A DNA stretch of 64,000 nucleotides, taken from assembly GCA_002256385.1 (NCBI GenBank), contig NKJD01000002.1, positions 62,001-126,000 on the forward strand. Reading direction: 5' to 3'. Of this stretch, positions 26,034 through 34,656 are shown in pieces; the stretch's first letter is position 1, and each line of letters opens with the position of its first letter. The notes under the pieces are model-generated. The model ran no database searches. It was not told the DNA's origin and saw nothing but the letters and a program-made list of their open reading frames with translations. This stretch comes from Flavobacterium sp. BFFFF2 (GTDB lineage Bacteria; Bacteroidota; Bacteroidia; Flavobacteriales; Flavobacteriaceae). The translations under genes were made by a program, and so were the position numbers.

Positions 26034-26176
26034 ATGCGGAGAATCAATATTATAAATTTGCAAATCATTTAATAGTCAACATAGTGTTTTCTAATGAAGT
26101 AAATTTCAAATAAGACACATTTTAACAATATACTATCAAGCCGAAGCCGTTTTTTTAACGGTAAATAAACCCTCAA

Positions 26177-26196
26177 AATACCTACAAGTAGGTATT
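26177..26196. promoter_or_regulatory. lux-box-like operator upstream of LRR gene
   Basis: AATACCTACAAGTAGGTATT, identical over 20 bp to the site at 23290-23309. ATGCG begins 16 bp after the palindrome ends in both copies, followed by a T-run ending in TTG. Probable activator site for the LRR gene. Confidence 0.6.
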
Positions 26197-26449
26197 GCAT
26201 AAGAAACTCATATGCGTTTTTTTTGTAGACACTCATTGCAAATAAATGAGAAGGTTTTTTCTTCTTGATTTTATAATGTCTTAATAACCATAGTATTTAA
26301 TTCCCCTCATAAATAAGCAGCATGGCATAAAACTCCTAACAACACAACTTCAAATAGGCGCATTCATTGCCTTTCAGTAGCCGCAAAGTAAAGTAGCGAG
26401 GAACGAGAAAATGGAGCAAGTTTTTAATCATTTACACACAACAAAAAAA

Positions 26450-29400
26450 ATGAAAACAAAATTATTATTTATGGGCATGCTGCTTGTCTTTGGTATTGGA
26501 CAAGCGCAATACACCACCATTCCAGATGCCAACTTTGAGCAAGCGCTGTTTGACCAAGGAATAGACACTGTTAATGGCGACCACAGGGTTTTAACTTCGG
26601 CGATTAGTGGGGTGACTAGTTTAGATGTGAGCTATAAAGGAATTTCGAGTTTAGCAGGAATACAAGGGTTTGCAAGTTTGCAAGTTTTACGATGTAAAAG
26701 CAATCAATTAACTAGTTTAGATTTAAGCGCCAATTCGGCTTTAACTTCTTTGGATTGTTCATCCAATCAATTGACAAGTTTAAATGTAAGCGCAAATACG
26801 GCTTTGACCAGTTTGCAATGCTTCAGCAATTCGTTAAGTAGTTTAAACATAAGTGCTAACACGGCTTTGACCAGTTTAAGTTGTGATGGCAATTCTTTAA
26901 GCAGTTTAAATGTGAGTGCCAATACCGCTTTGACCAGTTTGTCTTGTGGATCCAATTCATTAAGCAGTTTAAATGTAAGTGCCAATACGGCTTTAACCTA
27001 TTTGTCTTGTGATTCCAACTCTTTAAGCAGTTTAGATGTAAGTGCCAATACCGCTTTAACCGAATTGTATTGTCACAACAATTCATTAACAAGTTTAAAT
27101 GTAAGTGCAAATACGGCTTTGACCACTTTAATTTGTGCTGCCAATTCTTTAAGCAGCTTAAATGTAAGCGCCAATACCGCTTTGACCGTTTTGTCTTGTG
27201 GATCCAATTCGTTAAGCAGTTTAAATGTAAGTGCTAGCGTAGGTTTAACCACATTGTATTGTCAATCCAACTCTTTAAGCAGTTTAAATGTAAGTACCAA
27301 TACTGCGTTAACCGGTTTGCTTTGCGACGACAATTCTTTAAGCAGTTTGAATATAAGTGCCAGTACGGCTTTAACTTATTTGGACTGTGGAAACAATTCA
27401 TTAAGCAGCTTAAATGTAAGTGCCAATACCGCTTTGACCAGTTTACGTTGTGCTGGCAATCAGTTAAGCAGTCTAAATGTAAGTACCAATACGGCTTTGA
27501 CCTTTTTATATTGTCCTAACAATTCATTAAGCAGTTTAGATGTAAGAGCCAATACCGCTTTAACCGAATTGCATTGTTATAATAATGCTACTTTAAGTTG
27601 CATCACCGTTTCAGACCCGTACGCGGCAGCAGATAACAATTTATGGAGCAAAGACGCCACAGCAAGTTATGCTACATATTGTGATTTGCCACAATACACC
27701 GCCATTCCAGATGCCAACTTTGAGCAAGCATTATTCAATCAAGGTATAGACACGGTTAATGGCGACCATAGGGTTTTAACTTCGGCTATTAGCGGGGTTA
27801 CTAGTTTAAATGTGAGCGGAAAAAGTATTTCGAGTTTAGAAGGAATAGAAGATTTTACAAGTTTGCAAGTTTTGAATTGTTACAACAATTTGTTAAGCAG
27901 TTTAGATGTAAGTGCCAATATGGCTTTGACCACATTAATTTGTCGTCGCAATTCTTTAAGCAGCCTAAATGTAAGTGCCAATACCGCTTTAACTTATTTG
28001 GATTGTGAAAACAATTCGTTAAGTAGTTTAAATGTAAGCGCCAATACGGCTTTAACCGAATTGCATTGTTCTAACAATTCAATAAGTAGTTTAAATGTAA
28101 GTGCCAATGCGTCTTTGACCTTTTTGTATTGTATTGGCAATTCATTAAGCAGTTTAAATGTAAGTGCCAATACCGCTTTAATCCAATTGGGGTGTGGCGC
28201 CAATTCATTAAGTAGTTTAAATGTAAGTGCCAATACGGCTTTAATGTATTTGGATTGTGGAAGCAATTTGTTAACAAGTTTAAATGTAAGTACTAACACG
28301 GCTTTGACCTATTTGGATTGTACCAACAATTTATTAACCAGTTTAAATTTGAGTGGGTTGACAGAACTGAGAAATTTGTATTGTGATGACAATTTGTTAA
28401 CCAGTTTAAATGCAAGTGGGCCGGCCTTTCTAAATTTTTTCACTTGCACAAACAATCCCAACCTATCCTGCATCACGGTTAGAGACCCAGCTGATGCTGC
28501 TGCGCCAAACAACTTTTGGACAAAAGACGCTACAGCAAGTTATTCCACCAACTGTGGGGCTGCTGCCACAACTGTTTCCATTAATAGTGCTTTTTGTGGT
28601 ACTACTTTAACGAACATATACAACACCATCTATTGTTCAAATGTTGTTGGGGCTACCAAATACCGTTTTCAGGCAACGAGCCCAAGCAACGTGGCTGCCA
28701 CTTACGAATCGACGGTTAATTCATTTAATTTTACCCAATTGGGAGCTGGTGTAGCCTATAATACAACTTATGGTGTAAAAGCTGCAGCCTACGTAAATGG
28801 CAACTGGACAAGCTATGGCAGCAGTTGTTCCATTAAAACGCCCGTTGCACCTGCTACTACTCAAATTAATGCGAGTCAATGTGGCAGCACGCTGACATCC
28901 ATGTATACTGCTTTATATTGTACCTCGGTTTTTGGTGCGCAAGGCTACCGCTTTGAGGTGTCTGCTGGTGGTGTTTCTCAAAATGTTGACAGCAATACAA
29001 ACGGCCTTCAATTGGGTACTTTAAGTGGTATTGCTTTTGGAACGACCTACTCCATTCGGGTAGCAGTGAAAAATAACAATACCTATGGTCAATTTGGATC
29101 AGCATGCAGCATCACCACGCCAGCGCTACCAAATACAACTAAAGTAAATCCAACTACATGCGGAGCTACCCTTAGCCGCAAATGGAATGTTATTTATTGC
29201 GGTATTGTAACGGGCGCCACCGCCTACCGTTTTGAGTGGAAAAATGGCGGAACCACGCTTACTTACACCACCTCAACCAACGGCATGCAGATTGGTAATT
29301 ACACTGGCTGGGATTTAAACACCACGTATGCAGTGCGCGTTGCTATTCAGTATGGCGGCACCTGGCAAGCTTACGGTGATGCTTGTAACATTACAACACC

Positions 29401-29683
29401 ATCAAGTTTTGCCCGTAATCAGTCAGAAGATGCAATGGCTTTAACTGTGAAAGCGGTGCCAAATCCATTTGAAACAGAATACGTGCTTATGGCACAAGGC
29501 GGCAACCAAATGCCTGTTATGGTTTCAGTTTACGACATGCTTGGCAAACAAGTGGAGCAATTCAGCGTAGAAGCTCATGAATTGGAAAACCGCAGCTTGG
29601 GAACCAACTATAGCAGTGGTATTTACAATGTGATGATTTCGCAAGGAGACGACCAACAGGTTGTTCGGATTATCAAAAAATAA
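26450..29683 (+). CDS. T9SS-secreted leucine-rich-repeat protein
   Basis: A 1077-aa secreted protein. I chose the ATG at 26450 because MKTKLLFMGMLLVFGIGQAQ is a clean signal peptide; an upstream ATG at 26411 adds 13 unlikely residues. Two blocks each start with an IPDANFEQALF.QGIDTVNGDH segment and continue in 21-residue LRRs of the type SLNVSANTALTxLxCxxNSLS: about 14 in the first, 9 in the second. Then come three fibronectin-like modules (each near GATxYRFE and ending C.ITTP) and a T9SS type A sorting domain (PNPFETEYVLM to the final VVRIIKK). It is expected on the cell surface or released, in binding or adhesion. The near-identical 63-bp units invite copy-number change. A lux-box-like site lies 254 bp upstream. 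Confidence 0.9.
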   Translation: MKTKLLFMGMLLVFGIGQAQYTTIPDANFEQALFDQGIDTVNGDHRVLTSAISGVTSLDVSYKGISSLAGIQGFASLQVLRCKSNQLTSLDLSANSALTSLDCSSNQLTSLNVSANTALTSLQCFSNSLSSLNISANTALTSLSCDGNSLSSLNVSANTALTSLSCGSNSLSSLNVSANTALTYLSCDSNSLSSLDVSANTALTELYCHNNSLTSLNVSANTALTTLICAANSLSSLNVSANTALTVLSCGSNSLSSLNVSASVGLTTLYCQSNSLSSLNVSTNTALTGLLCDDNSLSSLNISASTALTYLDCGNNSLSSLNVSANTALTSLRCAGNQLSSLNVSTNTALTFLYCPNNSLSSLDVRANTALTELHCYNNATLSCITVSDPYAAADNNLWSKDATASYATYCDLPQYTAIPDANFEQALFNQGIDTVNGDHRVLTSAISGVTSLNVSGKSISSLEGIEDFTSLQVLNCYNNLLSSLDVSANMALTTLICRRNSLSSLNVSANTALTYLDCENNSLSSLNVSANTALTELHCSNNSISSLNVSANASLTFLYCIGNSLSSLNVSANTALIQLGCGANSLSSLNVSANTALMYLDCGSNLLTSLNVSTNTALTYLDCTNNLLTSLNLSGLTELRNLYCDDNLLTSLNASGPAFLNFFTCTNNPNLSCITVRDPADAAAPNNFWTKDATASYSTNCGAAATTVSINSAFCGTTLTNIYNTIYCSNVVGATKYRFQATSPSNVAATYESTVNSFNFTQLGAGVAYNTTYGVKAAAYVNGNWTSYGSSCSIKTPVAPATTQINASQCGSTLTSMYTALYCTSVFGAQGYRFEVSAGGVSQNVDSNTNGLQLGTLSGIAFGTTYSIRVAVKNNNTYGQFGSACSITTPALPNTTKVNPTTCGATLSRKWNVIYCGIVTGATAYRFEWKNGGTTLTYTTSTNGMQIGNYTGWDLNTTYAVRVAIQYGGTWQAYGDACNITTPSSFARNQSEDAMALTVKAVPNPFETEYVLMAQGGNQMPVMVSVYDMLGKQVEQFSVEAHELENRSLGTNYSSGIYNVMISQGDDQQVVRIIKK

Positions 29684-29707
29684 GTTTTTCAGTGTTAGTT
29701 TGGAAAG

Positions 29708-29738
29708 CCACCTCGGGAAACTGGGGTGGTTTTTTTTT
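29708..29738 (+). terminator. Rho-independent terminator of the LRR gene
   Basis: A hairpin CCACCTC ... GGGGTGG is followed by nine T, 24 bp after the LRR stop codon. It closely resembles the terminator of the T9SS remnant (21413-21443, opposite strand). Confidence 0.8.
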
Positions 29739-29834
29739 GAGTTAAAAGTTTATAAAGTTGCAAGTTTGTAAAGTTGATTCAATTGAGACATGTTCTTTTT
29801 TGGAAGAAAGAGAAAAGAAGAAAGAGAAGAGAAG

Positions 29835-30690
29835 TGCCTTTCGGGTACAAAGCGTCATGCTTTAGAAATGTAAGTTCGAGAAATAAACTTTAAACCTTGA
29901 ACTTTAAACTAAAACTATTGCCTTGCGGGAACAAAGCGTCTTGTTTTAGAAATTGATGTTCGGAAAAAACTTTGAACTTTAAACTTTGAACTTTAAACCT
30001 TAAAATGGGGTGGGCATCAGAGAGGTCTAGCGAGCACAAAGCTTCTGAGTCCATTGGAGTTGTTCGGGAAACACCTTTTGACTTTTGGCTTTAGACTTTC
30101 AGACTAAAGATGGCTTCGGAGGTGCCTTGCGAGAACTAAACTTCTGGTTTTTGCAATGTATGTTCGGAGAAAGACTTTATGACTTTTGGCTTTGGACTTT
30201 CGACTCCCTTTCATTTTATAACTTTAAGAATAGTCGGTTTTTACCAAAGAAAATACCTTTGCTTTGGGGTGGGCGCGGTGGCTCTAACCGGATTTGATTT
30301 TAATCCTTATTTGGTCCTATTCCAAGAGTAAAGCGAACGCACGAACTAATGCTCACTTACCTGACTGCCAATGGCTTTCTTCCTTAATGTCTCATATGCC
30401 AAAAGGGTGGGCTTTGGAGAGGTTTTGCGGGAATTAAACTTCTGGTTTTAGTAATTTATGTTCGGAAAAAACTTTGAACTTTAAACTTTGAACTTTAAGC
30501 AAAAACTATTGCCTTGCGGGAACTAAACTTCTGGTTTTAGCAATTTATGTTCGGAAAAAACTTTGAACTTTAAACTTTGAACTTTAAACAAAAACTATTG
30601 CCTTGCGGGTACAAAGCGTCTGGTTTTAGTGATAATTGTTCGGAAAATAACGTTAAACTTTCAACTTTCAACTTTAAACTAATTTTCAAA
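29835..30690 (+). repeat. interspersed repeat region B, about seven copies
   Basis: About 1 kb without a supported gene, made largely of one repeat family in one orientation. Copies begin near 29835, 29921, 30006, 30124, 30405, 30511 and 30600. The core is TTGCGGGAACTAAACTTCTG, then about 15 bases to ATGTTCGG, then an A-run and tracts of CTTTGAACTTTAAA. Some copies are preceded by GGGTGGGCNCGGAGAGGT; a long module (30211-30284) matches 22760-22830. The partly complementary GAAC ... GTTC and CTAAAC ... GTTTTAG allow a small hairpin. A 70-codon frame at 30085-30297 is repeat sequence, not a gene. Confidence 0.65.
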
Positions 30691-30729
30691 ACCGTTCTCC
30701 GTATTTTAGCGGTGTAAAAAAGCACGCAA

Positions 30730-31341
30730 ATGGGGATTCACGTTTTGGCAAAATACTTACCCGAACAGGCGGTACAACCTTGCTTTGAACTGATCAAAGA
30801 ACACAAGGCGCATTTAAAAATTGTGAATGAACGCCGGACACGTCATGGTGATTACCGCAAACAAGCCGATGGCAGGCATTTGATTACGGTGAATGGTTCC
30901 TTGAATCCGTATAACTTTTTAATTACTTTGGTGCATGAAATTGCTCATTTGGTGGCTTTTAAAACCTATGGCTTGCGCATTAAACCTCACGGAATTGAAT
31001 GGAAACACAGTTTTCAGCAATTGATGATTCCGTTTATTCGGCCCGAAATTTTCCCACAAGCCTTGCTGCCAATCATTGCCAATCATTTTAGAAATCCTTC
31101 GGCTAGTAGCGATACCGATGCCCATTTGGCCTTGGCTTTAAAACAATACAACCAAAAAGAGCGCGACCACCAGTATGTGCATGAAATTGCCAATGGCACC
31201 TTGTTTCGCATCAAAGATGGCCGCATTTTTAAAAAAATTGGACTGAGGGTCAAAAGGTATGAATGCCTTGAAGTGGCCACCGGTAGGCGCTTTGTGTTCC
31301 ATGCCAATGCCGAGGTGGAAGCATTACCCGACCCCAAATAA
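30730..31341 (+). CDS. SprT-like zinc metallopeptidase domain protein
   Basis: A 203-aa protein of the SprT/SprT-like family. The zinc site is HEIAH (about 77-81; full context VHEIAHLVAFKTYG) with a third ligand in KPHGIEWKHSF. There is no signal peptide, so it is cytoplasmic. The family is related to eukaryotic Spartan (DNA-protein crosslink repair); bacterial members are poorly characterised. The C-terminal part (FRIKDGRIFKKIGLRVKRYEC) resembles the usual SprT tail but seems to lack a full zinc ribbon. It stands alone after the repeat region. Domain call firm, role open. Confidence 0.85.
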   Translation: MGIHVLAKYLPEQAVQPCFELIKEHKAHLKIVNERRTRHGDYRKQADGRHLITVNGSLNPYNFLITLVHEIAHLVAFKTYGLRIKPHGIEWKHSFQQLMIPFIRPEIFPQALLPIIANHFRNPSASSDTDAHLALALKQYNQKERDHQYVHEIANGTLFRIKDGRIFKKIGLRVKRYECLEVATGRRFVFHANAEVEALPDPK

Positions 31342-31418
31342 CATTTATTTTGTTTTTAACTGCAACCATTTGGAGTTCGTCCGTCATATAGGTATCAATC
31401 ATCAAAAAACGAACAGCT

Positions 31419-32465
31419 ATGAAACGAATGAAACAGTTAAGTTTAGCCGTGTTGCTTTCATGGGGGCTTTCAATAGTTGGATGTACCAATCCAGACGCTG
31501 ATTCAAGTTCACAGGCAAACGCAAACAATTCGACACCCGTCGATGTGTATGTGGCGGGTATAAAGTATGCCGCCGATTTATCACCTTTAAACAGCCAAGC
31601 AGTTTATTGGAAAAATGGCGTTCGCACCGAACTAACCGACGGAAGTACTTGGGCTTCAGCAACAAGAATTTTTGTTGTCAATAATGATGTGTATGTTTTA
31701 GGTAGACAAAACACGGCTGCTGGCGATCAAGAAGCCCGGCTTTGGAAAAATGGGGTTGCCCAAAACTTTTTGCCCGATCTGAGTTTGTATGTCATTGACA
31801 TTGAAATTACAGCAACTGATATTCATGTTATTACCCAAAATTCTAGCGGAAATAACGTGTATTGGAAAAATGGGGTTGAACAAGTTTTTATTCCAAATGA
31901 TGCACCTGTCTCTTTTTCTGCGATCGATGTATCGGGTAACGACGTGTACATTTGTGGTTATAATCAAAATGGAGGAATTGCGTATTGGAAAAATGGAATC
32001 AGTCATCCCTTGACGGGTATTTCAACCAGTATAAATAGCGAAAACCCGAATTTTAAAGACATCAAAGTGGCCGGCAATGATGTATATGTCATTGGACAAT
32101 ATCCAGATACGCATCCAGACAACAGCCCAGGAGAACCTTTGGTGGGGGTATGTTGGAAAAATGGGCAGCCAACTGTCTTGGGCTATTACCGGTATGTTGA
32201 ACGTGTGTCAGTTGTTGGAAGCGATGTATATATAACTGGAAGTTATGACAATAAAGCGGCGTATTACAAAAATGGCCAGCTGGTCAATTTGGCAACCAAC
32301 AGCGCCTCTCTTGCTTCCATAACCTATGGTGCTTTTACCAAGAACGGCAATGTGTACATTTCGGGTTCAACTTTTAACCCGAACCAAGCATGTTACTGGA
32401 TCAATGGCATTTTAACTTCAATGGATGATGGAATTGCCTACGACATTGTAGCGGTTCAACATTAA
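31419..32465 (+). CDS. seven-repeat WKNG lipoprotein, probable beta-propeller
   Basis: A 348-aa lipoprotein (MKRMKQLSLAVLLSWGLSIVGC, Cys at about 22). After a Ser/Asn-rich linker it has seven repeats of about 45 residues, each with NDVYVxG and a YWKNG-type motif (VYWKNGVRTE, RLWKNGVAQN, VYWKNGVEQV, AYWKNGISHP, VCWKNGQPTV, AYYKNGQLVN, CYWINGILTS). Seven repeats with regular strands suggest a seven-bladed propeller (inference). It lies 47 bp before the sigma-factor gene on the same strand; cotranscription is possible. Function unknown, probably cell-surface. Confidence 0.75.
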   Translation: MKRMKQLSLAVLLSWGLSIVGCTNPDADSSSQANANNSTPVDVYVAGIKYAADLSPLNSQAVYWKNGVRTELTDGSTWASATRIFVVNNDVYVLGRQNTAAGDQEARLWKNGVAQNFLPDLSLYVIDIEITATDIHVITQNSSGNNVYWKNGVEQVFIPNDAPVSFSAIDVSGNDVYICGYNQNGGIAYWKNGISHPLTGISTSINSENPNFKDIKVAGNDVYVIGQYPDTHPDNSPGEPLVGVCWKNGQPTVLGYYRYVERVSVVGSDVYITGSYDNKAAYYKNGQLVNLATNSASLASITYGAFTKNGNVYISGSTFNPNQACYWINGILTSMDDGIAYDIVAVQH

Positions 32466-32512
32466 AATCATATCGCCCAAGTACCATTTGGTCTTGGGTG
32501 ATTCTTTAATTT

Positions 32513-33628
32513 ATGGCACAATTATATAACTGGTCTGAAATTTACACTAAAAACGCGCCAAAACTCATTGGTGTAAGCCGCCGCTATGTGAAAAACAGCG
32601 ATGTGGCAGAAGACTTGGTGCATGATGCTTTTGAAACAGCCATGTTAAAAGTAGAGACTTTTAAAGGCTTGGGGGCGTTTGAGGGCTGGTTGTATAAAAT
32701 TGTTGTTTTTATATCGTTGGATTATGTTAAAAATCAATCAGTTATTGCTTATTATGAAAACGAAGATTCTCGAATTCTGGACGAACCAGTAGCCATGACA
32801 ACCCAAAACGTAACTCAAATGGAACGCTTATTAAACGCCTCATTTTCACAAGAAGAGCTGCTCCAGGTAATCGATCTATTGCCCGATCAGCACCGAACAG
32901 TTTTCAATATGTATGTCATTGATGGGTTTTCGCACCAGCAAATCGCTGATTCTTTGAACATTCAAATAGGTACTTCAAAATCACATTTGTCAAGAGCTCG
33001 TAAAAAGATACACGAATTGCTGCTTGAATTAGTAGCGAAAAGAGAAAAAGGATCTGAAAAAAAACGCCGTTGGATCTTGTTCTTCTGGCTTTGGTTGGGA
33101 CTAGGCGACCGGATGCTTGGATTCAGTTTCAAACAATCTTTTTCAGATTACACAATAACACCTCAAAAAAAAGAACCTTTATTTTTCCCGCACACATGTG
33201 CTTTTGAATCGCCATTTTCACTAACAAACTGGGCAAAAAAACACACTTTCTGGGCATTTAGCCTACTATCAATAAGTGGAATGTGCTTCATAATCAGTTT
33301 AATAAATCACAAAAAAGCGATCCCGAGAACAACCAGGATTGAATTAAAAACAAACAAATCAGGAAACATTGTTAAAGAAAAAAAACTTCGTGTTAACAGA
33401 CAGCCATTATTGGTGTCAAAAGTAACAAGTCCTCATACCAGACTACGAAAATCTGAAATGGCAAAGCTAGGCAATTCGAAAACTTTAAGTAGAACTCCAG
33501 CGCAATCCAAACCAGCAAACAAAACAACAAGTAATGCAACTTCTGATAGTTTAATTCTCGCTAAGCCCATAATCATTAAAAGACAACGAATTAAACACGA
33601 CACTTTGTATGTGGAAAAAACACCGTAA
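32513..33628 (+). CDS. ECF-type sigma factor with C-terminal transmembrane extension
   Basis: A 371-aa protein. Residues about 10-80 are sigma-70 region 2 (DVAEDLVHDAFETA, FEGWLYKI) and about 112-170 region 4 (LLPDQHRTVFNMYVIDGFSH, then IADSLNIQIGTSKSHLSRAR). Ordinary ECF factors end near residue 175. Here a basic linker is followed by hydrophobic segments 187-205 and 246-265, then a Ser/Thr/Lys-rich tail ending KHDTLYVEKTP. This suggests a sigma factor anchored in the inner membrane, perhaps with a built-in anti-sigma-like control. The next gene overlaps by 20 bp and encodes an exported beta-barrel-like protein whose N-terminus has similar DTIYV motifs. Topology and control are inferred. Confidence 0.78.
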   Translation: MAQLYNWSEIYTKNAPKLIGVSRRYVKNSDVAEDLVHDAFETAMLKVETFKGLGAFEGWLYKIVVFISLDYVKNQSVIAYYENEDSRILDEPVAMTTQNVTQMERLLNASFSQEELLQVIDLLPDQHRTVFNMYVIDGFSHQQIADSLNIQIGTSKSHLSRARKKIHELLLELVAKREKGSEKKRRWILFFWLWLGLGDRMLGFSFKQSFSDYTITPQKKEPLFFPHTCAFESPFSLTNWAKKHTFWAFSLLSISGMCFIISLINHKKAIPRTTRIELKTNKSGNIVKEKKLRVNRQPLLVSKVTSPHTRLRKSEMAKLGNSKTLSRTPAQSKPANKTTSNATSDSLILAKPIIIKRQRIKHDTLYVEKTP

Positions 33629-34543
33629 AATAACCCTTTGTCTTTTATTTTGGGCAATAAACCTATCGTGTTGGGGACAAAAAAAAGTGCCCGACACGAT
33701 TTATGTTTATGAAGAAGTGGTAGTTTATGACACCATTTTTGTTAGTAAACCAACCGAAGAATTACTCAAAAAAGCACGCATTATTGTTGATCCCATTGCA
33801 AAGTCTGCTACTTTGACTTTTCCTGGTGTGGCTTTAAAAAATGAAATCAGCATTCTCGTTGAATTTCCAACTTGGTTTGAGCCCCATTCACAAAAAAACG
33901 CATCAAAAAAAGTGAGTATCAATCCAAAAAATGGCATATCGACGGCCATTTTCTAGCTCATGGTCAATCGTCAAATATGTTTCGAGATTTTAATAAAGAA
34001 ATGCTGAAAGGATTTGGCATTGGATTGAGTGTTCAACGTCAAATTATTAATGGTTTATTTGTTGAAATTGGTTTTCAATGGTCGCAATTTGCAACTGGAA
34101 AGGAGTTAAATGCTAAAAATGACACGCAATTTAATGGGTATTATTTCCAAGGCAACGACCCTTATTTATTTCAAAAATTGAGTTTAGAACACACACAAAT
34201 TCGCGTGCCTTTACTTTTAGCTTATGGGTGGCAAAAATGGTCTCCTTTTTTAGGTATTGCGTATTCGAATAGTCTTTATAATGCTTCGTTTGCTCATTCA
34301 TCTGGAATTCAACCGGTTCAATTTGACGAAACCCGTTCAGTGAAAATGTCTGTTGCCAATTTTGGTTATTGTTTAGGGCTTCGCTTTAAATGTACAGATG
34401 CCTTTAGCGTTGGCATGCAATATTCATACATAAAAAGCCCTGGCGTTCATTTTTTAGATGAAAATGGAAGCCAGCTTTTTGCTCCTGCAATGAATGTTGA
34501 AGAAAACCAATGGACTTTTAGTTGCTTGTTGCACATTATATAA
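33609..34543 (+). CDS. exported beta-barrel-like protein, split by an apparent -1 frameshift
   Basis: Two frames together look like one outer-membrane protein. The first (33609-33956, 115 aa) has a signal peptide (CLLFWAINLSCWGQ) and DTIYVYEEVVVYDTIFV. The second is open from before 33899 to 34543 and reads KKWHIDGHFLAHGQSSN before its first ATG at 33977, then has barrel-like strands (GLFVEIGFQWSQF, LRFKCTDAFSVGMQYSYI). A -1 shift near 33899 would give 311 aa. The first frame has three in-frame slippery heptamers here: A-AAA-AAC (33893-33899), A-AAA-AAA (33905-33911), A-AAA-AAT (33926-33932). A sequencing or real indel in an A-run explains it equally well. It overlaps the sigma-factor gene by 20 bp and is probably its partner. 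Confidence 0.65.
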
Positions 34544-34656
34544 TTTACAGCATGAGTTATTCACATTTTAAATAGATATAGCGCTTAATTTCGTCAATGG
34601 AAATAAATCAATTGATCTCGTATTGAGAAATACGAATGAAACGAACTTAAGCTTTT

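Larger units (their letters stand above)
25923..26449. other. regulatory intergenic region, divergent LuxR and LRR genes
   Basis: A 527-bp divergent spacer with no supported gene. It carries AATACC-N8-GGTATT palindromes at 26010-26033 and 26177-26196, a minus-strand -7-like TATTTTTG (25956-25949) for the regulator, a plus-strand TAAATTTG (26053-26060), and the conserved ATGCG-T-run block at 26212-26225 before the LRR gene. Confidence 0.5.

Noticed and set aside
26700..28440. Regular short repeats resembling a CRISPR array
   Set aside because: The period is 63 bp with no distinct spacers, and the repeats are in frame within an LRR protein gene.
30085..30297. A 70-codon plus-strand frame
   Set aside because: Made of interspersed repeat copies; similar frames arise wherever the repeat occurs.
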